Origin: Varroa destructor
Lineage: Eukaryota; Arthropoda; Arachnida; Mesostigmata; Varroidae
DNA length: 64,000 nucleotides
Direction: 5' to 3'
NCBI RefSeq assembly: GCF_002443255.2
Contig: NW_019211454.1
Span: 54,987,823 to 55,051,822 of the forward strand
How positions within the stretch are numbered: position 1 is the first letter of the stretch; every line of letters starts with the position of its first letter. Below, in pieces: positions 38,305 through 51,100 of this stretch. Below the pieces are notes generated by a model that was not told the origin of the DNA, did no database searches, and saw only the letters and a program-made list of their open reading frames with translations. Both the position numbers and the translations under genes were made by a program.

Positions 38305-39885
38305 CGTCGAGTGTGTCCTGCCAACCCGAAGCACGAACAACCGTATTAGTTTCGAAGAGCACCTGCAGCACAAATATCAATAACACCAATGGCTCGAGTC
38401 ATGCGGCGACAGTCGTGTCGATCGTTTCGAGCTGTCAACCAGCTAATATTAGTAGTAGGCTACCGTCGGCGGCCACGGCAAGACTGACTCAGGCCATCGC
38501 CACTGGCAAGAGCGATCCAGCCGATAAGCGCATCACCCAGACTTCACGTCCGCTAGAAGGAGAGCAAGCCGCCATCACCTCTATCACCAATACCAATACA
38601 ACGTCACAACCGCTACAAACCAATACCGCTACAACTATAAGTGCAACAACAGCGCCAGCAAATCCTCTATCAATCTCAGTTTCCGTATCTTCATCGCCAA
38701 CGATTCTACTCCGTTCACCGGCCGCTACTACTACCACTTCTACTACAGGTAGCAATGGTACCAACTCTGCTTTTTCTAGTCTGCAGCAGACGGCTGTTAA
38801 CAGCACAACAACATCAGCCGCCGCAGCCAGTGTCCATTGCCCCACAACGAGTTATTTCATAGACGATACTGACGGCTATAGTAATTTGACTGTTCCTAGC
38901 GTAATGTCAACAGCTACTGGACAGCTACCACAACAGCACCTACCGCCACCGCCTGTATGGTCAACAAAAAACGACATAACACAAATATCAGCTGGTAGCC
39001 AACAGCCACAACAGCTGCAGCAGCAGCAGCAGAAGCCGTCCTCTGTAAAAGTAATTACAAACAAAGATGGAAGAGCAGGACTAGTAATTGACAGAAAAGC
39101 GCGGCCAGAGACAACGCCAAGTCACCAAGTTGTAGTCGAAAGTAGCGGCGGGTACCTTGTTAATAGCACCGCTATACGCTCGCTTCATCCACAACATAAC
39201 GTCTCTTTACCTCACCACAATCTACCCTCTACAATCTGTTCTTCTTCAACCTCCGCATTAGTCCCCACTTGTTCCTCTTTTTCTTCTTATTCTTCTCCTT
39301 CTTCTGCAACAACAGCAACAAGATCCATTATTATTTGTACCTCACCGGCCCCGCGATTGCCACGGGTCCACCAGTCTCCAGCCATAAGCGGTGACTTCTC
39401 TGCCCAGAGAACAACGATAGATTCAATGGACCAGCAACAACGTGGGTCCAGAAACGGACAGCAAAGTCAGTCATTATTCCCTATGGTATCATGCAGTGAA
39501 CATTCGATTAACGTGAGCAATTTCCCTTACGTATCATCCGATTGTCATTCACTACCAGCATCTGCCCACCGATCAGACGTAGCATTAGAGAGTAAACAGG
39601 CTTCTGGGATCGTTGCACTGCACGAAACTAGTCTGAATCCATCGATGACGTATGGAACCGACTCCCAACTAGTCTCAGGTCCCCCGTCCATCGACGATGA
39701 TACTGCCTTCATCTGTGTAGGACTAGGTGGGGGAGGGCCTGTTCAACCTTTGACCATAGAGCTTGGTTCCAATGTAGGTGCATCGACCGATATCGAACAA
39801 CCGCAGCTACAACAACAGCTTCACGTCAACAATCGACTAAGCGAAGTGGAACGCAAAAATAACGCGTACAGCGCAGGCGATGATG
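38305..39885 (+). CDS. Ca-alpha1T: Cav3 exon K: giant I-II linker exon
   Basis: A 1581-base exon (527 codons), phase 1 in and phase 1 out, acceptor TATCAG after a 60-base pyrimidine-rich tract, donor ATG-GTAAGT at 39886. The product is almost all Ser/Thr/Gln/Pro/Ala, with a Gln cluster (QQPQQLQQQQQKP), Pro runs (LPPPPVW), Ser runs and several N-x-S/T. There is no folded domain. A short ordered-looking stretch (IDDDTAFICVGLGGGGP) near its end may be a binding motif. Vertebrate Cav3 has no counterpart of this size, but long disordered I-II linkers occur in insect T-type channels. The start just after AG is chosen because phase and tract agree. Confidence 0.85.
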
Positions 39886-41950
39886 GTAAGTCACCATCGT
39901 GACTCATAAACAAAACGCTATTCGAAGTGCTAGATAATTATATAGTTTTTGTATATTTTATGAAGAAATCAGCTTCAAGTCGACAGGTAAGAAATGTATA
40001 GTTATTAACTGTTACACATTTTCAACGGTGTTCATGAAAGCGGATGTCTTGAAAAAGACAAGCTTAGACATCAGGTAAGTTAGGCTAAGCTGAAAGCATT
40101 ATTTCGGAACTCGGCCGCAGCCCTCAAGGCCGCGGCCTTCACGGTTGGGCTAACTACGCTCACCTTATGCCTCCACCTAACCTTACGATTTTTTTTATAC
40201 AACTTCCCTGTAATTGTACATAGTTCTATTTCCCTGTGCAATGATTATTGTGGACTATTCGCATACGGTACATTAGCAATACTTTTATGTAAAATTTGGA
40301 AAAATATAAAAAGGCAGATCCAAATTAAATATTTTTAGAAATATGGTATTTTCTTTGACTGATATATTTTGCATGTGTCCATAAATACAACGCGGAACGG
40401 GAAGTTCTTTGCGTCGATACGTCGGTGCGATACATATATAGAAAACATTTGCCCACCATTTTACTCCCTGTAGACCAATCGTTAATTACCCAAAATATCT
40501 TTCTTTGCCTCCCTATCCTGTTCAAGTCCAACTCGCCTAATTGCAACCTCCAAAAAAATATGTTCCCCGTAGCAATATGTCCAAGAACTTTTCCTCGGTT
40601 TTTCCGAAAGCCCTAAAAATTTTCTAAGCCAATTTCCATCCAGAAAAGCAATAGAAAAACACGCTGCCAGTTATTCAAAATGAGCTACCAATATGTAATT
40701 CTAGCCAGTCCTTTTTCTCCTGTTAAAGTCAAATCGCTTGTCCTAAACAGAGCCTTTGTCGCGCAAAAACAGAAGGCAAAGCAAGGATTCATCGCAAAGA
40801 GCATACAAAGCATATACGTAAGCTATACGTGTCAAATCAGTAAGGAAAATTGAAGTGATATTCAGGAACGGTCGGCTTTGGTGTAACATGAGGACGGGCA
40901 TTTTGAGCAAGGCTAGCAGGCCTATCGGCTAACCTCTCACTGGATCTTCAGTGCCAATTTACATTCATCCGAATAAATGATTTCCATCTGTTAAAGCAAA
41001 AGAACGCCCCTTTGCTCTTGTAGTTCCCGTAGCTACCCTCCAGCAACTTCAGTAGACCTACCCGGCAGTCCTCAACGGCCAGCGCAAAAAAAGGCGCTAA
41101 TGATGGTACCAGCGCCACCGACATATTGCTTCACGGCGGACTCGGGCAAAACACGATGGACATGCATGATCTTTTGAGCTAAACAGCTGCCGTGTTCTAG
41201 TTCACTTCATTGCGTTACTCGGTGGGACGGCAGCCCTTGAACTGCGAATCCTCGAAGTGTGTCATCGTTAAATATGTGGCTTCACAGAGCAAGTCTTTCT
41301 TCCCAATTTGACGTCTCGTATTGGCTGGAAACATATCCACTACCAGCATTAAATCAGACTCAACTCTTCGACGGTTAAACCTACAGGGAGCTCTCTCTGC
41401 GCAGAGCAATACAGAGAAGAGATATTATCTCTATGCAACTTTAGCCAGTTAAATAAACGGCCATAAGTTGGGAAGAGAGTTACTTGAGTATAGAAAAGTG
41501 GTCGACTTCTTTGATCTTGCAGGAAACGAGCTCAAAGTTTTTAATTAGGAACTTCTCAAGTGTAGGAGTTAAAGCTTCCAAATGATCTGATCCTTATTTG
41601 TCTACTGAGTGAGTCGATGCAACTGTTGTATGGCAACGAATATATTGTTAAATAGAAAATTGACTATTCAAGATCAGGGTACAAATAATAGACAAATAAT
41701 TTATAACCACACTGAAACCTAGTTATTAAGGAAACTAGAAGAACGTTAGGCCTTAAAGGTATAAGCCCCCACAGAATGAGGGTATACTGCCAAATGCTAC
41801 ATCAGCTAGACAATATAACAGGCACCGCATTTTAGATATGCAGTTATAGTATAGCCACCAGTTACTTTTATATTTTGGTTAACATACCCGTTAAGTGGCG
41901 AAAAGTAACGATAACACGACCAGTTATTTTACTTTCATGATCACGAACAG
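39886..41950 (+). other. Ca-alpha1T: Intron
   Basis: A 2.1 kb intron, donor GTAAGT, acceptor CACGAACAG. Two more GTAAG motifs preceded by CAG (39987 and 40076) lack a usable acceptor and frame, so I call no exon there. Nothing else assignable. Confidence 0.8.
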
Positions 41951-42132
41951 AAACTCTGGATTCGTGTTCGACGTGCTCCTCGTGCTCGTCCGACTGTGAC
42001 TGCTCCGACGAAGACTGCGATGGCAGACGCGGCCAGCGGAAGCACGCCAAAAAGGAACCTAGCAAATTCATCCGTGCTTCTCTCGATCTCAGAGCCAAAC
42101 TCAAGATTCTCGTTGACCATCCTAGATTTCAG
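41951..42132 (+). CDS. Ca-alpha1T: Cav3 exon L: I-II linker end with Cys/Asp cluster, leading to domain II
   Basis: A 182-base exon. Two bases complete Glu, then SCSTCSSCSSDCDCSDEDCD, a dense cysteine and acidic cluster, followed by a basic part (GRRGQRKHAKKEP) and KFIRASLDLRAKLKILVDHP, the amphipathic approach to IIS1. It ends in RFQ at phase 0, joining [15 protein letters not shown]. The cluster of eight Cys within about 20 residues could bind a metal or be lipid-modified, which is inference. Donor GTAAAT at 42133. Confidence 0.92.
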
Positions 42133-42390
42133 GTAAATCCTTTATCTAATAGATAAAATAAGCAACTAGTAAGAAACCGTTATTCTGGATATATGTACTT
42201 TGGCTGTCGTGGCCTTAGAAGACCTTTTTCCTTAAATATGTAAACTCTAAGAAGATGTATGATGACATACCAAGTTCGAAACGTAGGTTCAAGTTCCGCA
42301 ACAATTATTTTAGTCAGCGATTGACAAGCGAGGTGCTGCTATTGGTTTAAAGCAGGGAATAAGCTTCTTGACATTATGCCAAAATTTCAG
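42133..42390 (+). other. Ca-alpha1T: Short intron
   Basis: A 258-base intron, donor GTAAAT, acceptor AAATTTCAG. One of the shortest introns in the window. Confidence 0.9.
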
Positions 42391-42692
42391 CGTGGTATTC
42401 TCGCAGCGATCCTGGTGAATACTCTCTCAATGGGAATTGAGTACCACCAGCAGCCACAGGAGCTTACCTTGGCCGTAGAATTATCAAACATCTTGTTTAC
42501 ATTTGTCTTCGGCCTTGAGATGCTCCTCAAGATACTCGCGGAGGGTTTCGGCAAATACATCCAGTCGGGTTTCAACCTGTTCGACGGCATAATCGTCGTA
42601 CTGTCGACAGCCGAACTGCTCAACCAGTCCGAAGGATCAGGACTCTCCGTGTTAAGGACGTTTCGACTTCTCAGGATACTGAAGCTAGTCAG
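42391..42692 (+). CDS. Ca-alpha1T: Cav3 exon M: domain II S1-S4
   Basis: A 302-base exon. IIS1 [23 protein letters not shown]2 [21 protein letters not shown]3 [17 protein letters not shown], and IIS4 [17 protein letters not shown] with arginines and lysine at three-residue spacing. All match Cav3 domain II closely. It packs almost a whole voltage sensor into one exon, whereas domain I uses three. Leaves at phase 2 with donor GTTTGT at 42693. Confidence 0.97.
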
Positions 42693-43369
42693 GTTTGTAA
42701 AGGCAACCACAGTAAGCTATTGTTCATAGATTACTATCGCACAATGCAGGTCTCTCATATCGCTTCTTGGGGAAGCTATTGCTTAGAAACGGATTTCAGT
42801 TGATGTACACTTTTATCAGAGAAATGAATCATGTGATTTGGTGGTGCTGACGCAATATATTATATATATTTCGCAAGACGGACACATCCTATAAATAGCA
42901 CTCTGGGCGTTCTAGCTAAGGTAGACTGTGGCTAAAAAAACGAATGTTTCCAGTGTTACATTCCATACTAGCGTTAAGCATCGTTTTAGATGGTTGTTTC
43001 CCAGTACGAAACGAGGTATGTCTACGTTCAACTTCCCATCTGGACTACTTCACGTGCCCTTAAGTTTGATAAACAGAAGTGACCACTGTGCAGATTGCAC
43101 CTACAGGGGCCATACCTGCGCTGGTCAAAACGGCGTTCTAAAGAAACAAACAAAGAAAAGCTATTTTAAGAGTCTCATCAAGATGCATTACGGAAGGTGG
43201 GGCTACTTCTAATTAAAACACTACGATAGTTCCAAGTTAATTTTCTAAATAGCCTCAACGTAGAATTCTCAAAAAAATACGGTGATTTACTAATAGCCAT
43301 TTGTATGTTTGTGGTAATGTCATAGTTCCATATATGGTGGATGACATCTATTATACCATTATGTTCCAG
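42693..43369 (+). other. Ca-alpha1T: Intron
   Basis: A 677-base intron, donor GTTTGT, acceptor ATGTTCCAG. A 94-codon open stretch at 42928-43212 shows no known similarity. Confidence 0.85.
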
Positions 43370-43471
43370 ATTTATGCCAGCATTGCGACGTCAGTTGTTC
43401 ATTATGCTGAGAACTATGGATAATGTGGCCGTCTTCTTTGCGCTACTAATGCTGTTCATATTCATATTCAG
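43370..43471 (+). CDS. Ca-alpha1T: Cav3 exon N: domain II S4-S5 linker and most of S5
   Basis: A 102-base exon: [18 protein letters not shown] (S4-S5 linker) and [15 protein letters not shown] (IIS5). Leaves after AG of a Ser codon (phase 2) with a weak donor GTCGGT at 43472. The Ser codon is completed by C, the first base of either alternative turret exon. The weak donor in front of the alternative pair suits regulated splicing. Confidence 0.96.
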
Positions 43472-44480
43472 GTCGGTATAGCGATAACACACATCTAGAC
43501 CATTGACTCTTCAAGATCTATCCACTGCTATACTGCGGGGCTCGGTACTTCATTTTTGTACCTTGCGTACGTTTATTGTAGGGTCTAACCTTATCTATTT
43601 CTCGACGAATCGAAACTCAGGATTTAAAAATGACGCATTTATATTCGAAGCTGTGTTACCATCGATTCGCTCAATAGCGACAGAAATATCAAATGTTAAG
43701 AAATGGCCATGCCTGAGCTATATTTCCAGTGAGAAAAAAACTGAAGGGTGCAATTAGTTTGAGTTTCTTGCAAGCAAAAGCATGTCTGGACATCTCGCCA
43801 AGTGATGGAAAACGCTTAAGACATCATTACATTCGATTTAGCATGAATTCTCACTATTTACATCAATATAAAAGACCCGCAAAAACAATGCGATGGTAAC
43901 TGGAAAACGGAAGGGAAGCCTAAGGCGTCAAACGAAAAGACGAAGGGGTAAACAGTTTAAAAGACTGTAGAAGAACTAAGGAAAGGAAAAAACTAGAGGC
44001 TGCAACAGGTATCAGTCTTTTCAAAAAACACTTGTAGGGAAAAAGCAAACGCTTTTTCGCTTATCCAGCGAGTGTTCCCCATCAGATCCCGCAACTTTTC
44101 CTGTCCGCTACCTACCTAGCTTCGTCTGTCTCATTATCATTTCAGGTAAGAACCGCTCATACGATCCGAACGACGTTATTCGTTCCATTCGCTAGTTTTA
44201 TCTCCTATTAGCGGCGGGCATTCATCCTATCGGATACATGGTCCGGCGTCCTGCAAGGCTTGATACCAGATTCAGGTCGTGCAACGAGCGGTCGGCTGGC
44301 CAGTCGTATTGCTCTCGTACTATTCTCTTTTGCACCATATTCGTCTGCTGTACACACCGTACCACCCTAGCCATTACTAATGCCACTACTGCTGGTCTAT
44401 TTGTTACGCGATAATGTTGGTCATAGTGGTGCAGATTGGTTTTCCGGTTTTGAGTCTACAATTCCTGTATCGGCTCTCTC

Positions 44481-44517
<37 letters not shown>

Positions 44518-47500
44518 TCGATCTATCTATCTGTCTATCTCTCTCTTTAGCTCTCTGTCTGTATCTTGGCCATATTGTTCATCTCTATTTCTTCCTCTAT
44601 ATCTTTAGCTTCTCCTTCTCTCCGATCACTATATTACCTAAGCATTTTATTAGTCGATCAATGATGGATCGCGGTGATAGGCAAAACAATTCGCATCGAT
44701 TATGTATAATAATATTAATAAAAATATGAACAAATCAACAAGACGTGGCAAACGAAACAAGTTACTGTTCTGTTAAAGTTAGAAGGAATCCTACTAAGTT
44801 AACGATTGCGCATGTCAGTAGAGAGAATCGCTCCTCTTGTAAGGGAGACCCACAAGAGCAACGCTGCTTAGCTAGTACTACCACTGCTTTCCTGTTGTCG
44901 AGACAGTTAATCTTAGAGGAAGGTGGGCAGCGGGATTTACCGTTAGGTCCAGTGCTGAACAGAACTGTATTTTCCATCGCAGCGAGACGCCAACCGCCTT
45001 AAAGTTGCGGGTGTTCCATTTATCACAGTGCCATAGTCTACAACTATTACTGCTACTGGCGTACATTGCTACTTTGTCATTTTGGTGTTTATGTTCTTGT
45101 TGCTTTTGATTGGTTCAGTCGAATCTCTATTAGTGTTTTTGATTGTTGTTATCATTTATTTTTCATATATCTCATGATTTGGTTGCTATTTCAGATTACT
45201 GACGTACGTAATTACTGTTTACTTGACTGAATGATGGTTGATTCGTTTATTCTGTTTCTTCTGTTTCTTGATGACGTTGACATGGATCGTTGAGGATGAA
45301 GTTGATTGGTTGATGATATTGATGGTGGTTGATGATAATGAATTGTTGATGGTCGATGAATTGATTTTTAGACTGGCCTTCTCTGTTAGCGGTACGAGTT
45401 TTCCCAACTTTTGATCGGACTCGTTGTAGCGTGTCAATAGCAATTTCCCACAAAGTAATTAGCGTGGCAGCATGCTTGAAAGTGCCTGTTTTGGCTACCT
45501 ATTACATTGATACTGTTGACTTTGTTGTAGCTAAGAAGAAAAGACCGTTTTAAAGACATTTTTGCAACAACGACGGGAACAAGCATTGGTCTACCGACAA
45601 AAAGAAAGAAAGGAAAAACGAGGAAAAACGCAACGAAAATTCGAGAGAGCGTGTCGATTTGTCGCAGCAGGCAGTCCGTCATTCGGACAATACCGTGGCC
45701 TCTATTTTCGCTATATCCATAGCACTATCAGCCCTATCGCTGTCACACCGCCGTCCCGCAGATAGCTTCAGCATAGGGAATAGCTTAGCTTTGAGCGACA
45801 TCCGTTCATCATGCAGTATAACTTGATTTGCCTGGCTAAGTGATATTCTCTGAACTCGCTTTTATCTCTATGGTGTGATCTGATATGACCATATTGTACA
45901 GCATTGTTACAATCCATTAGTTAGAACATAATCAACTCCACTGCATATCTATACATATGTATATATTTATAGATATCTCTTTATAATCGCAGTGTACATT
46001 GCCGTACCGCTTATTTAAGTAATAACTGAATCCAACGGAATCGTAAGTTTTTAGTTCAGAGAGGGAGGATCATAGAGGCGCTAGTTCAATTTCTGGGCGA
46101 GCTATTTTCGTCGCTTCCCATCTTCTTTAAGTTCGTAGTAATCAGATGCAACCAATACACCTTGTATACTCGGTAAAACTGTCTTTTTTGTAGTATAAGA
46201 TAGTAAGATAATTATTGTGCGTTGTAATGACCGTGTTCCATTGCTCTTTGTTTCAATCCGTTGATCCTGCCCGTCTGATTTTAATCACGCTGGTTGGAAG
46301 CCCCACAGTCAGGCCGTGTGAACAAGCTGTTATATTTGTTGAGTGAGTAAAGTGCTTCACTCCCAGTTGATCCTATCGGCTTCGCTCAGCTTTTGCACGC
46401 CTGTGCGTTAGAGGCCTGCAACACCCAGCGGACAGCGCATACCCTCCTTGTGTCGTTTCGAACGCCCAGACCGGAGTTTTCATTACTCAGCGGCCTGCTG
46501 GTCAATCGCGCTTCATTCAACTACCTCATAACTCCTCCTTCTCACTCGTCAGCTGTCACTGCTGCTTCGTACATTTTCTCTTCCAAATATAATCATGACA
46601 ATGTTTGACGATGAGGATGACTGGTATCCTATATTGTACATTTATTGAAGAGTACAGAACGGATTATTCTAGCTAGCCACATCGACAATGCCGTAACTCA
46701 TTGTTGTTGATTGTGGTGACGTAAAGTCAGATGGCCAATTTTGATGGTTGGATAATAAAACTGGATGACATCCTGATAACGATCATTGACTGAGAGTTGC
46801 TTCTGACCAGCGGTCTCTGTTGACTGCCAGTAGTTTTATAATTCCGTTCAGCTTCCCCCCAACTGACGTGACTGGTTGATGACTGGCGTACGCTCATCCA
46901 TATACACCTATCTATCTACCTATATATATATATATACGTCTGCCTGAACGCCTCAACCTTCCGGCTTCGCTTGGCCTATTCACTGTCGTCTCTCACCGTT
47001 TATATATCTATTCGTTCGTGCCTACCAAACCATCTCGTTATGTACATATCTTTTTCCACCTGCCTATCTTTCTCTCTCCCTCTCTCTCTCTCTTTTTCTG
47101 TCTGACCAGCCGCAACGCCAACTTCACCAATCAAAAAGCCCAAAATCCGAACAATCCAAACATACACTGCTCCGACTTTGTCATTCCGATTTCCAACCGT
47201 CCGAACCAACATCCCCAACCAAAAACCAAGTTTTCGATCAGCTTCTTCTGCCCCCGCAGGACCTCGGAACTGCAGATATGATACCGGACTTACCCTCGAG
47301 ATATGGGCTGCTGCTGCTATTGGTGACGATGATAAATTAGCGAAAAGAATCCAAACGCCGTTACTGTTCGAAATACCGGTTATAGCCTGCAAACACAAAG
47401 TCCACTTACATAAAATTAAAAACAGTTCACGCGCGCTTGTCAGCCCAATGAAGTAGATTCAATAGCCGCACGCGGGTGGGTAAATCGTTGGACCATTATA

Positions 47501-47994
47501 TTCTGCTGGCCTTCGCCTGGTTGTCTCGTAGAAGCCTCCGGATAAGTCTACCTATCGATTACACAACCTAAACCCTCAACATACTTACATCAATTAGGAC
47601 ATACGCAACCTGCTTTGCGTGTTCTTCTCTCTGTAAACTGACTTTTGTTTCTAATCAAAACGAAGACTTAAAGGAACACCAGAACAGGTACATCGTTAAA
47701 TTTTAAATACAGCTAAGCTGAACGAAAGCCAGGATACCAGCTCATCACTAGAAACGGCAGATACTCGATAGTGATTTTTCCCTGTGTTTTTTCCACTCGT
47801 TCGCTCCTCTGGTTCCGTAATGTTCCCACTCTACAATGTGACGACTGGTGACTACTAGTGACTACGGCTAACATTAGCACTATACACCTAGCTTTGTTAT
47901 TATGACTGTGTCGTCCTAATAATCTGATGTATGTTTTATATTTCTTCTACATGGCGGCTCCTTGACCGCGCCCTCGTCCCGCTTAAACGTGCAG
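43472..47994 (+). other. Ca-alpha1T: Intron before the alternative turret exons
   Basis: A 4.5 kb intron, donor GTCGGT, acceptor AAACGTGCAG. Holds a CT repeat (44483-44512) with more CT-rich DNA to 44650, a TTGATG-rich stretch (45236-45365), a TA tract at 46921-46936 and CT-rich 47060-47100. CT and TG motifs could bind splicing regulators, but that is inference. No coding feature is recognised. Confidence 0.8.
44483..44512. repeat. (CT)n microsatellite
   Basis: About 15 CT units, followed by further CT-rich DNA. Confidence 0.95.
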
Positions 47995-48115
47995 CATCCT
48001 GGGAATGAATTTGTTCGGTGGAAAATTCTGTACCGTGGACACACCAACGGGGCAGCGCGTCTGTGATAGGAAAAACTTTGATACGTTACTCTGGGCGTTA
48101 GTCACCGTGTTTCAG
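47995..48115 (+). CDS. Ca-alpha1T: Cav3 exon O-a: IIS5 end and short turret (alternative)
   Basis: A 121-base exon. One base completes Ser, then [40 protein letters not shown]. It gives the end of IIS5, a short extracellular turret with two cysteines, and the start of the domain II pore helix. Ends at phase 0, donor GTACGC at 48116. This form resembles the vertebrate sequence (ILGMHLFGCKF...DRKNFDSLLWAIVTVFQ) and is the shorter of two alternatives. The other is at 54728-54881 with identical entry and exit phases. Confidence 0.95.
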
Positions 48116-51100
48116 GTACGCAGCCTCCCACATCGCCGCCTACCGCCTTACATTTGATCTCTTACGAAAAATGCTCTCCCAGTCATTCAAGTTCGTGAGT
48201 CACTTCGTATCTATACATCTTCATTAATAACAAACAAGCAACAGAAGAATGACAAAGTAAAGACCAAGCCGACAAAGAACATTCTACTCTATTCCTATTA
48301 TTAATTGGAATTGGTTTCCTTTTTACTTGCTAACGATAAGCTAACCATTACAAATATTTACGCCTGCGTCAACTGAAGCATCCCTATCTATCTCATCCAA
48401 GCGTTCTACAAATACCTCATCCACTCTCACGGCCATCTTTACACTCTCTCATATCTAATCCACGAACACGGCCCGGCTCATGGCTATCACCGAGGAAGTA
48501 GACCGCAGTTACGCGGCCTTAAATCTCAATAGATATATTTGTCTGATCGCTCTAAATGCCGTCAATCACGGAGGATCATAGCAGAACCTGCTGCTATTCT
48601 GGATGCATCATTTAGTAACTTTGTAACAAGAAATTGTTATAGCTTACCCGAAAATATACAGCATGCAATGTATGTACGTGCAACGTACAAAAGCACTAAG
48701 TTGAACATTAAGGAATAGCTATTGAAAAATGTTAAATAGAATAAAAAAATATAAAATTAAAAACGCAAGTTAAAAACTAAAGCAAAAATATATTCATTAC
48801 ATTAAGGCAAACATATAATTTTATAGTTACAAAAAAATGAAGTGAATACAAGTATTATTTTTCGTTTGTGTATTTTATTGAGGCACTTCTACGTTTTAAT
48901 GAAAACGTGAAGTCGCCATATTGACATTAGGTTTGGCAGTAACCCTGTCCTACGTGGTTGACGGCCAGTCAAACGATCTCATTAGTCGGCAACTTTTACC
49001 GGAAATGAGATGCCCTCACAAATGACAGACATTATGTCAGGTTCCTGGTTCTCGCATGCCCATTTCGGATCTGCTCTTCCTTTTCAACAGCCCTGTTTTC
49101 CTCCTTCTAGACATCGTTGTGTTCAGAACTGGACGCAGCGATAACGAACTAAGTAAATCAGTAAAAATACTATTAATTAATGGCTCACAACAGGACACCG
49201 TATATGTATTATAGTCAAAACGCCGCAGTTTTTACGGCTTCTTTTCGATAAGACGTTCCATAATTGAACTTACGTAGATGCCGAACGAATTATCAATTGA
49301 AAGAAACGCTTACATGGCACTAACCGTCACTAACTCAACATGAAACTTTCGCAAACCCCAATTCCGCCGTCAAGCGCCCCTTTTTTTCCACAAACGATTT
49401 TTTCCACAAACCTATGCCACGCTCGCACAGCAGTGGCCCATTTTCAGGACGACGAAACATAACATATGACAAAGAATTCAAACAGATGAAGAATATAAGA
49501 CCCCCATCTAATGATCTATGACGCCTTCCATACATGCACAACCGTGGTCGTTAGGCGTTCTTACCCCATTGGTATATATTATTTGCTAATCCACCTGGCG
49601 TCGATGCACGAGGAGCTTAAAGCAACTTCACATGAGAAGACAGCTACAATCCGCAACAGTGGGGGGTTACCATTCATTTTAATGACGATGGTAGAGACGT
49701 GATTATTCAGCTGAGGCTGATCTCTGCTATGCTCAACAGAGTCAATCGAGGCAGTGTCGATATCTTCGTTTTGGTGTGTCGAGAATAAACGACGACCAAC
49801 AAAGCCATGGCAGTCCGAAGTTCAACCTTTCAGGTCCGATGCAGTTACCAGGTCGTCTTATTGTTGCCACTGTTCCTATAATAGAGATCAGCAATGTGGT
49901 ATGTTATCAGAGCGTTAGATCAGCTGCTTAGTCATAAACCACCATTGAGCAGCTACTAGTACAACCAGAGGTTATATAGCAACTCGTCTTCGTATAAACT
50001 ACCTCAACCGTCTGTACTCTGTTCTTTCTCTATCATTTACCATCGATCTCTTACTCTGTGTCTTCCGCCCGAAACCATGATAATCGATCTTAACATTTCG
50101 TGTACCCAACCATCATTCGCCCCATCTGCGCACCCACTTTGCGCAGCGCCATGCAATGGTCGCTGCAGTTTGATACTTACAGAAAGTAGGTAACGACTAT
50201 GTGCTGGTTGTGATAATGAGAGTGGGTCACTGTGCGGAGCTGACTGTATATTTAGTACATCGATTGATCAACTGACTCATAGACCTTTGCCATCGGGTCA
50301 CACGCGCGACAGGTGGGGACGAGAACAGTAGGTGGCAAAGCAACGGAATATGTTGAATAGGACAAAAAGAATCAGCACTTGGCCGAACATATTGAACGTA
50401 CACCGAGGCTGTGGCCACTGAAGCCGTTCATCTCTGGACGTTCACACCGTACAAAGAAGCTTAGCGAAGTACTATTATGAGAGTAAAATTAACCCTAGAG
50501 CTGAACGGCCAGTGGCCAGCTAGTGTAGCACTAAAATAGATCAGTCACGCACTAACCGGGATTGAGCAACTGAATCACTCCGCCGTCTGATCATTAGATG
50601 ATCCATAACATCCACGAACTCTCAATCGATAGCTTTAGGTGCCTGATCAAACGAGTAGTTAGTCCATTGGTAACGCACATCTACACGGTAACATGTTGCC
50701 TGCTGGAGAAATCCCCATAGAAAACGTCTAACATATCCGGCCCCCTTTTTCTCCCTTTATTTTTTTCACTAATTGCTATCATTACTATACAGTAAATATC
50801 TACCTGCTATTCACTCCAACAAGTACATTTATAGGATGAATTTATATAATATCATATCGAAGGACAGAATTTGTTCTACCGTTTATGGTATGATCATAGA
50901 CGTACTTTTTTCCTTTCTATATTCATTTCGGCTCTTGTTACATTTTTGCTATCTTCGAATCCACTATGTCCGTTTTAGCACCACTTTTTTTATCGTGATG
51001 TGCTAGCCTAATTCTATACATATTTTACTAGAGTTTTTAGAATACTTCTACTCTGTTTCCTTGTTTTCTCTCTCCCGCGTATTACTGGTCGGTGGTTGTG

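Noticed and set aside
38489..38845. 118-codon minus-strand frame rich in Val/Ala
   Set aside because: Shadow of the Thr/Ala-rich exon K.
39960..40080. Possible tiny exons ending at GTAAGA (39987) and GTAAGT (40076)
   Set aside because: No acceptor gives a frame matching phase 1 in and phase 1 out.
42285..42305. tRNA-like B box (GGTTCAAGTTCC)
   Set aside because: No A box at suitable distance and no cloverleaf stems; not a tRNA or clear SINE.
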